Assembly: GCF_000826685.1 (NCBI RefSeq)
Contig: NZ_JROO01000008.1
Location: 1 to 60,883 of the forward strand
Length of the DNA: 60,883 bases
Direction: 5' to 3'
Source: Streptomonospora alba
GTDB lineage: Bacteria > Actinomycetota > Actinomycetes > Streptosporangiales > Streptosporangiaceae
Shown here: piece after piece, positions 18,127-27,509 of the stretch
Layout: every line of letters starts with the position of its first letter
Numbering within the stretch: position 1 is the first letter of the stretch
Position numbers and translations under genes: made by a program
Notes under the pieces: generated by a model
Databases searched by the model: none
Seen by the model: only the letters and a program-made list of their open reading frames with translations
What the model was told of the DNA's origin: nothing

Positions 18127-19884
18127 ATGGCGTCCACCCGCCCGCGCAACGGTACGAGCGAAAACGGCGCCGCACGCTCCGCAGACGCTCTGCTCGCCCG
18201 GGTGACCCGGGAGAGTGCCGGACGCACCGCGGGAATCCTGCTGTGCGCCGCCGGGGCGTCGGCCGCCTCGCTCGCCCTGCCCGCCGTGCTCGGCAGCACG
18301 CTCGACCTGCTCCTGGAGGGCCACCCCGACGCCGGACGCGCACTGGCGGCGGCACTGGCCCTGACCGCCGCCGACGTCGCGCTGGACGCGGCCGCCGCCC
18401 TGCTGGCGGGAACGGTCGGCGCCCGGTCCACCGCCTGGCTGCGGCTGCGGGCGATCCGGCGGCTGCTGGCCGCCGCACCCCACCACGTAAGCCCGTTCTC
18501 CCCCGGGGACGTGGCGACCCGGCTCTCGACGAACGCCACCGAGGCCGGGGCCGCCCCCGCCGGTGCGGCCCAGATCGTCGCGGCCGTCATCGCCCCCGTC
18601 GGAGCCCTGGTCGCACTGTTCGTGATCGACCCGTGGACGGGGCTGACCTTCGTGGTCGGACTCCCCGTCCTGGGCCTGCTGCTGCGGTCCTTCGCCCGCC
18701 ACTCCTCCGACAGCGTCTCGCGGTACCAGCGGGTGCAGTCCCTGATCGCGACGCGGCTGACGGACGCCCTCGGCGGCGCGCGGGCCATAGCCGCCGCCGG
18801 GACGGCCGACGAGGAACGCGCCCGCGTCCTGCGCCCCCTGGAGGAGCTCGGTACCGAGGGGCGGCGCATGTGGTCGGTGCACGGCTCGGCGATGGCGCGC
18901 AGCGGAGTGCTCATGCCCATGCTCATCACCGCCGTGCTCGCGGTCGGCGGGCTCGGTCTGGCGGACGGCAGGATCAGCGTCGGCGACCTGCTGGCGGTTT
19001 CCCGCTACGCCGCCCTCGCGGCGGGGCTGGGATCGGTCGCCGGTCCGCTCGCAGCGCTGGTGCGCGGCCGGACGGCGGCGCGCCGCGTGAACGCGCTCTT
19101 CGCGGTCCCCCCGCTGGCTTACGGGCGCGCGGAGCTGCCTCCCGACGGCCCGGGAACGCTTGAGCTGCGCGGTGTGGGGGTGGACCGCGACGGCGTGCGG
19201 GTGCTGCGCGACGTCGACCTGCGCGTGCCCGGCGGTGAGACGGCGGCCATCGTGGGACGCTCCGGTGCCGGCAAGTCGACGCTGGCGGCCGTCGCCGGGC
19301 GGCTCTCCGATCCCGACGAGGGCGAGGTCCGCCTGGACGGGGTGCCGCTGGCCTCCGTGGCCGCCGACGTGCTCCGCACCGAGGTCGGGTACGCGTTCGA
19401 GCGGCCCGCGCTCCAGGGCGCGACCGTCGCGGACGCGATCGCGGCAGGAGCCGAGACCGCTCCGCCCGAACGCGTCCGGTCGGCCGCTCGCGCGGCCGGA
19501 GCCGAGGGCTTCGTCCAGGTTCTTCCCCGGGGATACGCCACGCCGCTGGACGAGGCGCCGCTCTCCGGCGGAGAACTGCAGCGGTTGGGGCTTGCGCGGG
19601 CGTTCGCCCACGCGGGACGGCTGATGATCCTGGACGACGCCACCTCCAGTCTGGACACGGCGACCGAACGGCAGGTGGACCGGGCGCTGGCCCGTGAAGT
19701 CCGCCCCGGCACCCGCGTCGTCATCGCGCACCGCCTTTCCACGGCGGCGCGCGCGGACCTGGTGGTGTGGCTGGACGGCGGCCGCATCCGGGCCGTGCGC
19801 AGCCACGCCGAACTGTGGCGGGACCCCGACTACCGCGCGGTCTTCGGCCACACCGACGACTCCGACGGCCGGGGGGACCGGTGA
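18127..19884 (+). CDS. Half-size ABC exporter of the lanthipeptide operon (RamA/AmfA-like)
   Basis: The 585-residue protein has an N-terminal membrane domain with about six hydrophobic segments and a C-terminal ATPase. Walker A is GRSGAGKST near residue 377, the signature is LSGGELQRLGLARA near 479, and Walker B is LMILDDATSSLD near 500 with an Asp at the catalytic-Glu position. An aggaagg site precedes the ATG. The GTGA overlap with the next transporter shows they form one heterodimeric exporter, expected to secrete the SapB-like peptide. There is no peptidase domain, so leader removal must be done elsewhere. Confidence 0.9.
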   Translation: MASTRPRNGTSENGAARSADALLARVTRESAGRTAGILLCAAGASAASLALPAVLGSTLDLLLEGHPDAGRALAAALALTAADVALDAAAALLAGTVGARSTAWLRLRAIRRLLAAAPHHVSPFSPGDVATRLSTNATEAGAAPAGAAQIVAAVIAPVGALVALFVIDPWTGLTFVVGLPVLGLLLRSFARHSSDSVSRYQRVQSLIATRLTDALGGARAIAAAGTADEERARVLRPLEELGTEGRRMWSVHGSAMARSGVLMPMLITAVLAVGGLGLADGRISVGDLLAVSRYAALAAGLGSVAGPLAALVRGRTAARRVNALFAVPPLAYGRAELPPDGPGTLELRGVGVDRDGVRVLRDVDLRVPGGETAAIVGRSGAGKSTLAAVAGRLSDPDEGEVRLDGVPLASVAADVLRTEVGYAFERPALQGATVADAIAAGAETAPPERVRSAARAAGAEGFVQVLPRGYATPLDEAPLSGGELQRLGLARAFAHAGRLMILDDATSSLDTATERQVDRALAREVRPGTRVVIAHRLSTAARADLVVWLDGGRIRAVRSHAELWRDPDYRAVFGHTDDSDGRGDR

Positions 19885-21764
19885 GGCCCGGCAGGGTTGC
19901 GGAGGAGGCCGGCGGGGTCGGGGCGGACACCCGGCGCCCGCCGGCGTCCCGGCGCACCCGCCCGCAGGACGGCGACGCGAACCCGCGGCGGCCCGGCCGC
20001 CGCCGGGGCATGCTGCGCGGACTGATGCCGCACGTCCGGAGCTTCCTCGGGCGTCACAGGCGGGCGCTGCTGCGCCTGGGCGCATGGTCGCTGATGGAGT
20101 CCGTGCAGACCTTCCTCGTCGGGATCTGCCTGGCGCGCGCTCTGGACCAGGGGTTCCTGGCGGGTCGGCCCCCCGTCGGCCTGGCGTGGCTGGCCGTCGC
20201 CGCGGTCTCGATCCTCCTCGCCGGGCCCGTGCTGCGCGGTGTGTTCGTCCAGCTCGCCGGCCTGGTGGAACCCCTGCGCGACGGGTTGGTGCGGCGCGCG
20301 GTCGAACAGGCTCTGCGCCGGGCGGTGGCCGACCCGGCACAGGCGGCGAGGGCCGAGCGGGCCGCCGTATCGCGGCTCACACAGCAGACCGAGATCGCAC
20401 GGGACAGCTTCGCCGGGCTGGTCCTGACGATGCGGTCCTTCCTGTTCACCGCGGTGGGAGCGCTCGCGGGGATGGCCACCCTCGCCCCCGAGTTGCTCGT
20501 GGTCGTGGTCCCGCCGATGCTGCTCGGCCTGGTGCTCTTCCTTCTCACTCTGGTTCCCATGGCCGCGGCGCAAGGCCGGTTCCTCGACGCCGACGAGGCG
20601 TTCACCGACCGCGCGGGGGCCTTGCGGAGCCAGATGCGCGACCTGGTCGCCTGCGGGACCACCGGCACGGCGGTCGACGGCACCACGGGCCTGATCGGCG
20701 AGGCCGCCGCGTCGACGCGGTCCCTGGCCCGGTGGACGGCCGCGAGGATGCTGGCGCTCGGCGTGGCGGGGCAGCTGCCCGTCGTCCTGCTGCTCGTGGC
20801 CACGCCGTGGCTGCGCGACCAGGGCGTCACCACGGGAGCGCTCATGGGCGCCCTGGCCTATCTCGTGCAGTCCCTGCTGCCTGCCCTTCAGCAGATGATG
20901 ACCGCCGTTGGGGCCGCGGGCAGCCGCCTCGTGGTGGTCCTCGACCGGTTCGTGTCCGAGGAGGCGGACGGAGGCGACGAGGAGGAGCCCCGGGGGACCG
21001 AGGCCGGTGACCGCGGACCGTGCGCCTCCCCCGCGGGGGAGGCGGCGCCGGCGGTGTGGTGCCGCGGGGTGCGGGTGTCCTACGGAGCCGGGACGCGCCC
21101 CCTGGTGGAGGGGTTCGGACTCACGGTCGAGTCCGGCGAGCGCATCGCGGTCGTCGGCCCGAGCGGGATCGGCAAGTCGACGCTGGCACACGTGCTGTGC
21201 GGACTGCACACGCCCGACGAGGGCGCCGTACGGCTGGCCGGTCGGCCCATCGCCGGACGCTCCGCCCGGGAACTCGCCCGTTTGCGGGTCCTTCTGCCCC
21301 AGCAGGGCTACGTCTTCGCCGGATCGGTCCGAGAGAACCTCGCCCAGTTGGAGCCCGGCGCCGGGGACGACCGCATCTCCCGGGCGGTGGCGGCGCTCGA
21401 CCTCGGGCCGCTGGTGGACCGCCTCGGCGGTCTGGGGGCCGACGTGGACCCCGGGACGCTGTCCGCCGGGGAGCGTCAGGCGCTCTGCCTGGGCCGCGCC
21501 TACGTGTCCCCGGCGCCACTGCTCATCCTGGACGAGTCGACCTGCCATCTGGACCCGGCCGCCGAGGCGCACGCGGAGGACGCGTTGGCGAGCCGGCCGG
21601 GCACGACGCTGATCGTCATCGCGCACCGGCTGTCGTCGGCGCTGCGGGCCGACCGGATCCTCGTCCTGGACGGCTCGGGCACCGCCTCCGGCACGCACGA
21701 GTCCCTCCTGCGCGACTCCCCGCTCTACCGGGACCTGGCGGGCCACTGGCACGTGCCCGGATGA
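19881..21764 (+). CDS. Second half-size ABC exporter of the lanthipeptide operon (RamB/AmfB-like)
   Basis: The 627-residue partner exporter has a long charged N-terminal extension of about 45 residues, then a membrane domain and an ATPase. Walker A is GPSGIGKSTLAHVLCG, the signature is LSAGERQALCLGRAYV and Walker B is LLILDESTCHLDP with the catalytic glutamate. The GTG start at 19881 overlaps the previous stop. Compared with its partner it has the canonical Glu, so the pair may have one strong and one weak ATP site. It is the last gene of the operon. No response regulator of the RamR/AmfR type follows. Confidence 0.9.
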   Translation: MRPGRVAEEAGGVGADTRRPPASRRTRPQDGDANPRRPGRRRGMLRGLMPHVRSFLGRHRRALLRLGAWSLMESVQTFLVGICLARALDQGFLAGRPPVGLAWLAVAAVSILLAGPVLRGVFVQLAGLVEPLRDGLVRRAVEQALRRAVADPAQAARAERAAVSRLTQQTEIARDSFAGLVLTMRSFLFTAVGALAGMATLAPELLVVVVPPMLLGLVLFLLTLVPMAAAQGRFLDADEAFTDRAGALRSQMRDLVACGTTGTAVDGTTGLIGEAAASTRSLARWTAARMLALGVAGQLPVVLLLVATPWLRDQGVTTGALMGALAYLVQSLLPALQQMMTAVGAAGSRLVVVLDRFVSEEADGGDEEEPRGTEAGDRGPCASPAGEAAPAVWCRGVRVSYGAGTRPLVEGFGLTVESGERIAVVGPSGIGKSTLAHVLCGLHTPDEGAVRLAGRPIAGRSARELARLRVLLPQQGYVFAGSVRENLAQLEPGAGDDRISRAVAALDLGPLVDRLGGLGADVDPGTLSAGERQALCLGRAYVSPAPLLILDESTCHLDPAAEAHAEDALASRPGTTLIVIAHRLSSALRADRILVLDGSGTASGTHESLLRDSPLYRDLAGHWHVPG

Positions 21765-21858
21765 GTTCACCGGGCCCGGTGGGTTCCGGTTGCCGGCTCA
21801 TCGCGAGAAGTCGGCGACGCCGTCGATGTCGCGGCACGCCGGCAGCGGGACGGTGGTC

Positions 21859-23634
21859 TCATTCGGCACGGTCGCCTCCGGACTCCTGCACGGTCGGGCG
21901 GCCCGGCACCGTCCGGGAGCCGGGATGCGGCCGGGTCGAGGGACGGATTCCCGCCTCGGCCGCGATGGCGGCGACTTTCGGGTGGCCGTCGAAGGCCTCG
22001 GGTCGCAGGGTCGTGTTGTGGGCCAGTTCCACGCCGTCGGGGGCGTCGCCGGGGTCGGCGTCCCACACGTTGCCGGTGAACGCCACATGCTCCAGGGGCG
22101 GCGAGACCTCCAGCACGACCGGTGCGTCGGACCGGTAGACGGCGTTGTTCCGGACGGTGACCCAGGAGGCGCCGTAGTCGGTGTAGAGCCCGAAGTTGTA
22201 CGGCGTGATCGTGTCGCGGACGACATTGCCGCGCACCAGGGCGCCGTCGGCGGGGGAGCCGCCCTGGGGGCCGGAGATGTAGATGCCGCCGCCGTCGGCC
22301 AGGACCTGCATCGTGTCGTGGATGAGGTTGTGCAGTACGCGGGTGCCGCGTCCCTCGTAGACGACGACGCCCGCGTGTGGGACGTTGTCGACCTGGTTGT
22401 GGGCGACGGCGGTGTCGAGGGTTCCGCTGAGCAGGACGGCGGGTGAGCCGCGGTAGTCGCGGCCGATGCGGTGGATGCGGTTGTCCTCGACGCGGTGGCG
22501 GCGTGCGCCTTCGCCGATCACCAGTCCGCCGCCGGCGACCTCGGTGATCTCACTGCCGAGGACCGCGTTGTCGGCGCCTGTACCGCGGAACTCCACCGCG
22601 ACCGCGCCGAGCCGGGTGAACCGGCAGCCTTCCAGCGCTACCCGTGCCGTGTCCTCGAAGACCACGTTTCCGGGGATACTCGCGGAGGCGCCGGGGACCG
22701 TCACCTGGCCTTGCCCCTCGGCGAAGGTGACCGTGTGGAGGCCGCCGCCGTCGTAGTAGGCGTTGCCGTGGTAGTGCAGGAACCCGCTGGGTGTGCCGGG
22801 GTGCAGCCAGGTCGCCTCGGCGAACGTGATCCCGCGGAAAGCAGCGTCGCTGAGACCGCGGGCGTGCAGCAGCGTCTCCAGTACCGGCGCCACCGCGTCG
22901 GTCGGATCCTCGCCGGGCAGCGGGCGGTAGTGGAGGACACCGGCGTGGGTGGCGAAGGTGCCGTCGGTGAGGAAGGCCGGACTGTTCTCGGCGAAGGTCG
23001 GGAAGTCGACGCCGTAGGTCTCGCCCGCGCCGGGACCGTCCCAGGAGATGAGTGCGTGGTAGAGGCGCGTGGCGCGGTCGAACGCCGGGTCCGCCATGGT
23101 GATCTCGGTCGATTTCGCGTCGCCGGCGATGCGCGCGACGGGGCAGCGCGCCTCTGACCATGGGTAGGCGCCGCGGTAGACGAACTCGACATCACCGTGC
23201 CAGGACTGCGGTCCGGTGCCCTCGGCGGTATACCCGCCGGGGGTGCGGACCAGGGGGTGTTCCAGTGCGATCGCGGCCCGTTCGGCCCGGTGCTCGCCGA
23301 CGTAGAGCTGGCGGGGGGCGGGGCCGGGGGCCTGGGCCCGGTGGGTGCCGTCGGCGTCGGCCACCCATTCGGTGACCGGGCGTCCGCCGCTGACCACCAC
23401 CTCCTCTTGCGCGGCGGTGCCGTAGCCGTGGGCCTGGTAGACGACTCCGGAGTGCTCGGCGGTGAGGCGGAAGGTGTCGGTGAGGCGGTAGGTGCCGCCT
23501 CGGAGTGTGACCACGGTTCCCGGCGCGGCCAGGTCGCGGGCGCGGTCCAAGGTGGCGAACGGGTGCTCGAACGTGCCCGGGCCGGTGTCGTCGCCTGAGG
23601 GGGCGACGAAGACCGCCGGTGTCTCATCTCGCAT
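21859..23634 (-). CDS. Right-handed parallel beta-helix protein, possible polysaccharide-active enzyme
   Basis: The 591-residue protein opens with VFVAPSGDDTGPGTFEHPFA, the usual head of secreted beta-helix carbohydrate enzymes, then FATLDRARDLAAPGTVVTLRGGTYRLTD-like strands. Many Asn-rich coils follow (DNRIHRIGR, HNLIHDTMQV, NNAVYRSD). The fold is clear, but the activity (lyase, glycosidase or epimerase) cannot be read. I see no signal peptide, which is unusual for this family and suggests a cytoplasmic or non-classical product. The ATG at 23634 has no clear ribosome-binding site and may be leaderless. It is divergent from a TetR gene that probably controls it. Confidence 0.75.
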   Translation of the reverse strand: MRDETPAVFVAPSGDDTGPGTFEHPFATLDRARDLAAPGTVVTLRGGTYRLTDTFRLTAEHSGVVYQAHGYGTAAQEEVVVSGGRPVTEWVADADGTHRAQAPGPAPRQLYVGEHRAERAAIALEHPLVRTPGGYTAEGTGPQSWHGDVEFVYRGAYPWSEARCPVARIAGDAKSTEITMADPAFDRATRLYHALISWDGPGAGETYGVDFPTFAENSPAFLTDGTFATHAGVLHYRPLPGEDPTDAVAPVLETLLHARGLSDAAFRGITFAEATWLHPGTPSGFLHYHGNAYYDGGGLHTVTFAEGQGQVTVPGASASIPGNVVFEDTARVALEGCRFTRLGAVAVEFRGTGADNAVLGSEITEVAGGGLVIGEGARRHRVEDNRIHRIGRDYRGSPAVLLSGTLDTAVAHNQVDNVPHAGVVVYEGRGTRVLHNLIHDTMQVLADGGGIYISGPQGGSPADGALVRGNVVRDTITPYNFGLYTDYGASWVTVRNNAVYRSDAPVVLEVSPPLEHVAFTGNVWDADPGDAPDGVELAHNTTLRPEAFDGHPKVAAIAAEAGIRPSTRPHPGSRTVPGRPTVQESGGDRAE

Positions 23635-23684
23635 GTCTACACCGTACACTTCGAATGGTCGACGAGCACGACGAAAGGGCGGCG

Positions 23685-24515
23685 ATGGCCGATCCGGAGC
23701 GCAGCACCGAACTGCTGTGGGAAGCGAAGGCGCGACGCGGCCTCAGCCTGGATCGGATCGTGGGCGCCGCGGTCGAACTGGCCGATGCCGAAGGACTGGC
23801 CGCCGTGTCGATGCGGCGCCTGGCCGAGCGGCTCGGATTCACCACGATGGCGCTCTACCGGCACGTTCCGGGCAAAGCCGAACTGGTGGCCCTCATGTGC
23901 GACCAGGTCCACAGCGAGCCCGCGGCCGGCGCCGACGCCGAGCAGCCCCACGGGTGGCGCGGCGCGCTGGCCGCGTGGGCCCGGGACGGGTTGGAGCTGC
24001 ACCGGCGCCATCCCTGGCTGGTGGAATCGGACGATGCCCGGCTCGTCCCCGGGCCGCACACTGTGGCGCGCTTCGACCGGGCACTGGAGATCGTGGCGGG
24101 CGCCGGCCTGTCGCCGGCGCAGGTCGTGGCATCGGTGAACCTCGTCGGCGGTTTCGTCAACAGCACCGCGCGGCAGGCGGCCGCGGCAGAGCGCGCCGAA
24201 CGCCGCACCGGCGTCAGCGACGAGGAGTGGTGGCGCGACCGCGACTCGCTGTTCGCCCACTTGGACCGGTATCCCGCGCTGACCCGCCTGTATCAGGAGG
24301 GTGCTTTCGAAACGCCGGTGGATCCCTTCGAGTTCGGGCTCGAACGGGTGCTCGACGGTGTCGAGGCCCTCGTTCGTGATGAAAAGCGTGACGAAAGTCG
24401 ATGCGCAGTATGCGGCGCGCCCGTCGAGGACGCCCCTCGGGGCCGCCCGCGGGGCTACTGCTCTCGCGCCTGCCAGCAGCGGGCCTACCGCATCCGCAGT
24501 GGTCGACAGCGGTAG
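23685..24515 (+). CDS. TetR-family regulator with C-terminal zinc-ribbon-like tail
   Basis: The 276-residue repressor has an N-terminal HTH (DRIVGAAVELADAEGLAAVS, then RLAERLGFTTMALYRHVPGK) and a TetR C-terminal ligand domain. Its last 40 residues hold a CAVCG...YCSRACQQRAYR motif, a small Cys4 ribbon seen at the tail of some actinobacterial regulators. The ATG at 23685 follows gaaaggg; an ATG at 23655 is an alternative. It is divergent from the beta-helix gene with about 50 bases between starts, so local control is likely. The ligand is unknown. Confidence 0.88.
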   Translation: MADPERSTELLWEAKARRGLSLDRIVGAAVELADAEGLAAVSMRRLAERLGFTTMALYRHVPGKAELVALMCDQVHSEPAAGADAEQPHGWRGALAAWARDGLELHRRHPWLVESDDARLVPGPHTVARFDRALEIVAGAGLSPAQVVASVNLVGGFVNSTARQAAAAERAERRTGVSDEEWWRDRDSLFAHLDRYPALTRLYQEGAFETPVDPFEFGLERVLDGVEALVRDEKRDESRCAVCGAPVEDAPRGRPRGYCSRACQQRAYRIRSGRQR

Positions 24516-24815
24516 CGCGGCCTCTGGCCAACGCCCGCAGCCGCGCCCCCGGCAGCGTCGACGCCGTCTCCGGTCCCGGCTGCCGGCCGCCCCATGCGGC
24601 CGGCCCGCTACGCGCGTTCGACGACGGCCCATGCAGCACGCGCCCCAACGCCCAGGTTGGGGAGCCCAGCTTGGCGCAGACGCATGCCCGCGGGCCGAGA
24701 GGGCAGCGGTTGCTTGGCGAGAAGGGCCGGGAGCCGCCGAGCGGGATCGGGCAGGTCCCGCCCGTCGGGCGGCTCTACTCGGGAGCATCAAGCCGTCAGT
24801 GCCTGGGGAGGGACC
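24516..24815. other. Spacer before the DUF2243 gene
   Basis: There are 300 bases without a credible gene. A short inverted repeat (gcaggtcccgcccgtcgggcgg) lies at about 24750-24772, but no T tract follows. I see nothing else. Confidence 0.3.
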
Positions 24816-25370
24816 ATGGCGAGGAAGCCCCGCTCCGGAGGCGACCGGCCGCGCAGTCTCCTGCTCCCCGGCACCGTGCTGGGCGCGGGGCTGGGAGGAT
24901 TCGTCGACGGAATCCTCCTGCACCAGCTTCTGCAGTGGCACCACATGCTGACCAGCACCGACCAGGACCGTATCGGGCTCGAGTACTACGATCCCGAGAC
25001 CGTCTCCGGCTTGGAGATGAACACGGTCTGGGACGGGGTCTTCCACACGATGTGCTGGCTCTGTGTGCTGGTGGGACTGGCCATCCTCTATTCCCGTGTC
25101 ACGAGGAACCGCCGCCGAGTGTGGGCCTCCCGAGTGCTGTGGGGGTGGGTCCTCGCCGGCTGGGGCGTCTTCAACCTCGCCGAAGGCGTCCTCAACCACC
25201 ACGTCCTCGCCATCCACCACGTTTACGCCGGTCCCGACCGACTCTTGTGGGACCTGGCCTTCCTGCTCTTGGGGGCGATCCTGCTCCTGGGCGGCTACCT
25301 GCTCCAACGCAGCGGCCGGCCCTTCGACCCCGAGGCCCCGGACTCCCGCGAGAAGAGGGAGTCCGCGTGA
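24816..25370 (+). CDS. DUF2243 membrane protein
   Basis: The 184-residue membrane protein has about four hydrophobic helices. It carries the family marks GGFVDGILLHQLLQWHHM near residue 25 and a conserved GVFNLAEGVLNHHVLAIHHV later on. These His-rich helices could bind a metal or heme, but the function is unknown. A ggggaggg site precedes the ATG. Its TGA overlaps the GTG of the CtaG gene, so the two are co-translated, a pairing often seen in actinobacteria. It may assist terminal oxidase assembly. Confidence 0.88.
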   Translation: MARKPRSGGDRPRSLLLPGTVLGAGLGGFVDGILLHQLLQWHHMLTSTDQDRIGLEYYDPETVSGLEMNTVWDGVFHTMCWLCVLVGLAILYSRVTRNRRRVWASRVLWGWVLAGWGVFNLAEGVLNHHVLAIHHVYAGPDRLLWDLAFLLLGAILLLGGYLLQRSGRPFDPEAPDSREKRESA

Positions 25371-26173
25371 CAGCCGGCGGTCGCACCGGCCACGGCCAGG
25401 CGGCGGTGGCCGGGGCGGAGTCGCTGCTCACCGCTGCGGTCCTGATCGCGGTCCTGGGGCTCTACCTCTACCTGGTCGCACAGGCGCGCAGACGCAATCC
25501 GGTGCAGGGGTGGAACCGGTGGCGTACGGGGAGCTTCGCAACGGGAATCGCCCTGCTGGCCGTCGCACTGCTGCCGCCCGTCGCGTCCTTCGCCCACGCC
25601 GACTTCCGCGGCCACATGGTCCAGCACCTGCTCGTAGGCATGTACGCGCCGCTGGCCCTCGTACTCGGGGCACCGATCACCCTGCTGCTTCGCCGACTGC
25701 CCCCGGCCCGCGGGCGACGGTTGTCGGCCGTCCTGCACAGCCGTCCCGCCCGCGTGCCGACCCACCCGCTCGTCGCGCTGCTCCTCTCCACGGGCAGCCT
25801 GGCGGTCCTCTACTTCACCCCGTTGTACGGTCTCCTCACCGGGCAGCCCGGAGGCCACTGGATTCTGCACCTGCACTTCCTGCTTTCGGGCTACCTGTTC
25901 GCCTACGTCATCGCCGGACCGGACCCCGCGCCGGCACGTCCGGCAGTCCCCGTGAGGCTGGTCTACCTCGGCCTCGCGATCGCCGCGCACTCGGTGATCT
26001 CCCAGATGATGTACGGCGGCTTCGGGGTCGACGTCCACGTCCCCGTCACGCAGCTCCGAAGCGGTGCAGAGATCATGTACTACGGAGGAGACGTGGCCGA
26101 ACTCCTCCTGGCAGCCGCTCTCGTGGCCACCTGGCGCCCCGAGCACCGCGCAAGCGAAGGAGCGCCTGCTTGA
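25367..26173 (+). CDS. Cytochrome c oxidase assembly factor, caa3-type CtaG family
   Basis: The 268-residue multi-pass membrane protein has six or seven helices. Diagnostic blocks are FRGHMVQHLLVGMYAPLALV near residue 85, LHLHFLLSGYLFAYVIAGPD near 165 and a histidine-containing helix IAAHSVISQMMYGGF. CtaG-type proteins deliver copper to the CuA or CuB site of cytochrome oxidase. The GTG start overlaps the DUF2243 stop. No oxidase subunit gene is in the window, so the partner must be elsewhere. Confidence 0.88.
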   Translation: MTAGGRTGHGQAAVAGAESLLTAAVLIAVLGLYLYLVAQARRRNPVQGWNRWRTGSFATGIALLAVALLPPVASFAHADFRGHMVQHLLVGMYAPLALVLGAPITLLLRRLPPARGRRLSAVLHSRPARVPTHPLVALLLSTGSLAVLYFTPLYGLLTGQPGGHWILHLHFLLSGYLFAYVIAGPDPAPARPAVPVRLVYLGLAIAAHSVISQMMYGGFGVDVHVPVTQLRSGAEIMYYGGDVAELLLAAALVATWRPEHRASEGAPA

Positions 26174-26636
26174 TCGCGTCTCTTGCAGCTGCGTGGGCGC
26201 ATGCGTGTCGTCGAAGCGCCGAATCTCTTGTAGAGGGCGCAACCGCGGTCGTCTCCGTGGCTCACCGGCTGCATCGTGTGCGGTCTCGTGCCGGGCTTCA
26301 TAGGTGCTCCGGTCTCCCCTCGCCGCGGGGTCACCGCAGGGGCCGGTAGCGCCTCGACGCGGCGCGCCGCCGTGGGTGCCCGGCGCCGTCGCGCCTGCTT
26401 CAAATGAGTACTGTGTGCCGAAGAACATGGTTTTGCGATGAGGCGACCACCGCCCTGCGGGGTAGGGACATCGGCGCACGGGTCGATGTCCCCGAGGGAA
26501 GCCGGGCCGAACGGCCCGTTTCCCGTGCGTGATCGACTCGTCGCCACAGCCCCGCCTGGACGCGTATCTTCGTCGCACCGGGCCGGGGGATCGTCGACGT
26601 TGCACGGGTATCGCGGGGTGCAGGAGAGGGGCCACG
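26174..26636. other. Spacer before the GAF-ANTAR gene
   Basis: There are 463 bases without a firm gene. A frame of 42 codons at 26404-26532 (MSTVCRRTWFCDEATTALRG and onward) is open but has no ribosome-binding site that I can defend. The stretch presumably carries the promoter of the ANTAR gene. Confidence 0.3.
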
Positions 26637-27386
26637 GTGCGGAGACCGTCGCAGGAGGAGTTGGGGCTGGCCACCGCATTGACCGATCTGGCCGGCGCCT
26701 TGCAAGCGCGGCGGGACGTATCGGCCGTGTGCGAAGAGGTGGTGCTGGCCGGGGCGCGGTTCGTTCCCGACGCCGAAGACGCCGTGCTGTCCCTGGCAGA
26801 GCGCAAGGGCATGCGCACCGCCGCGGCGACCGGCGAGTCGGCCCAGCGGATGGGCGCGCTGCAGTACTGGTGCCGCCAAGGACCGTCCATCCAGGCGATC
26901 GACGACGGCACGCCCGTACGTGTGGACTCGCTGCGGCATGAATCGCGCTGGCCGGAGTTCACCCGGCGGGTGATCCAGCGCGAGGGCGGTTCCGTGCTGA
27001 CTTTGCCCTTGACGGTGGAGGGCCGGGCCGTCGGAGCGCTGATGCTGTGGGCGCGAAAGGACGAGGCCTTCGATGCGGTCGACGAGCGTATAGGGACCCT
27101 GATGGCCGCCCACGCGGCCGTTGCGGTGGCCGGGGCTCGCGAGCGGGGGCACCTGCGCGCTGCCTTGGACAGCCGCGACGTCATCGGGCAGGCGACCGGG
27201 ATTCTGATGGAGCGGCGCAGGATCTCCGCGCACGAGGCTTTCGGCCTGCTCAGCGGGGCGTCGCAGCACATGAATCGGAAACTGCGGGAGGTCGCCGAGC
27301 GCTTGGTGTGGAGCGGTGATTTCACCGAGCCGCACAAACGGCGCGGGCAGCGGCCTGCCGGAGGAGCCGCAGCGGGCCCGCACTGA
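26637..27386 (+). CDS. GAF-ANTAR RNA-binding antiterminator-type regulator
   Basis: The 249-residue cytoplasmic protein has an N-terminal GAF sensor domain (residues 20-165, with SVLTLPLTVEGRAVGALMLW). A C-terminal ANTAR domain follows: ALDSRDVIGQATGILMERRR, then AFGLLSGASQHMNRKLREVA. ANTAR proteins bind paired hairpins in nascent RNA and prevent termination. The GTG at 26637 is chosen because caggagagg lies before it; an ATG at 26529 would add a low-quality extension. The GAF ligand is unknown. Similar stand-alone GAF-ANTAR genes are abundant in actinomycetes. Confidence 0.9.
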   Translation: MRRPSQEELGLATALTDLAGALQARRDVSAVCEEVVLAGARFVPDAEDAVLSLAERKGMRTAAATGESAQRMGALQYWCRQGPSIQAIDDGTPVRVDSLRHESRWPEFTRRVIQREGGSVLTLPLTVEGRAVGALMLWARKDEAFDAVDERIGTLMAAHAAVAVAGARERGHLRAALDSRDVIGQATGILMERRRISAHEAFGLLSGASQHMNRKLREVAERLVWSGDFTEPHKRRGQRPAGGAAAGPH

Positions 27387-27509
27387 CGACGCACCGGCCG
27401 CGTCGGGCGGTCGTGGATCTGCGCGGTGCAGGGGAGCGGTGGTGGCCGGTATCCGCCGTACGGAACCGGTGCTTGACTTTGTCGTTGCTGCAAGGCCGAT
27501 CATGACGGC

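Noticed and set aside
26404-26532. 42-codon frame upstream of the GAF-ANTAR gene
   Set aside because: No ribosome-binding site and no recognisable features; it could be chance.
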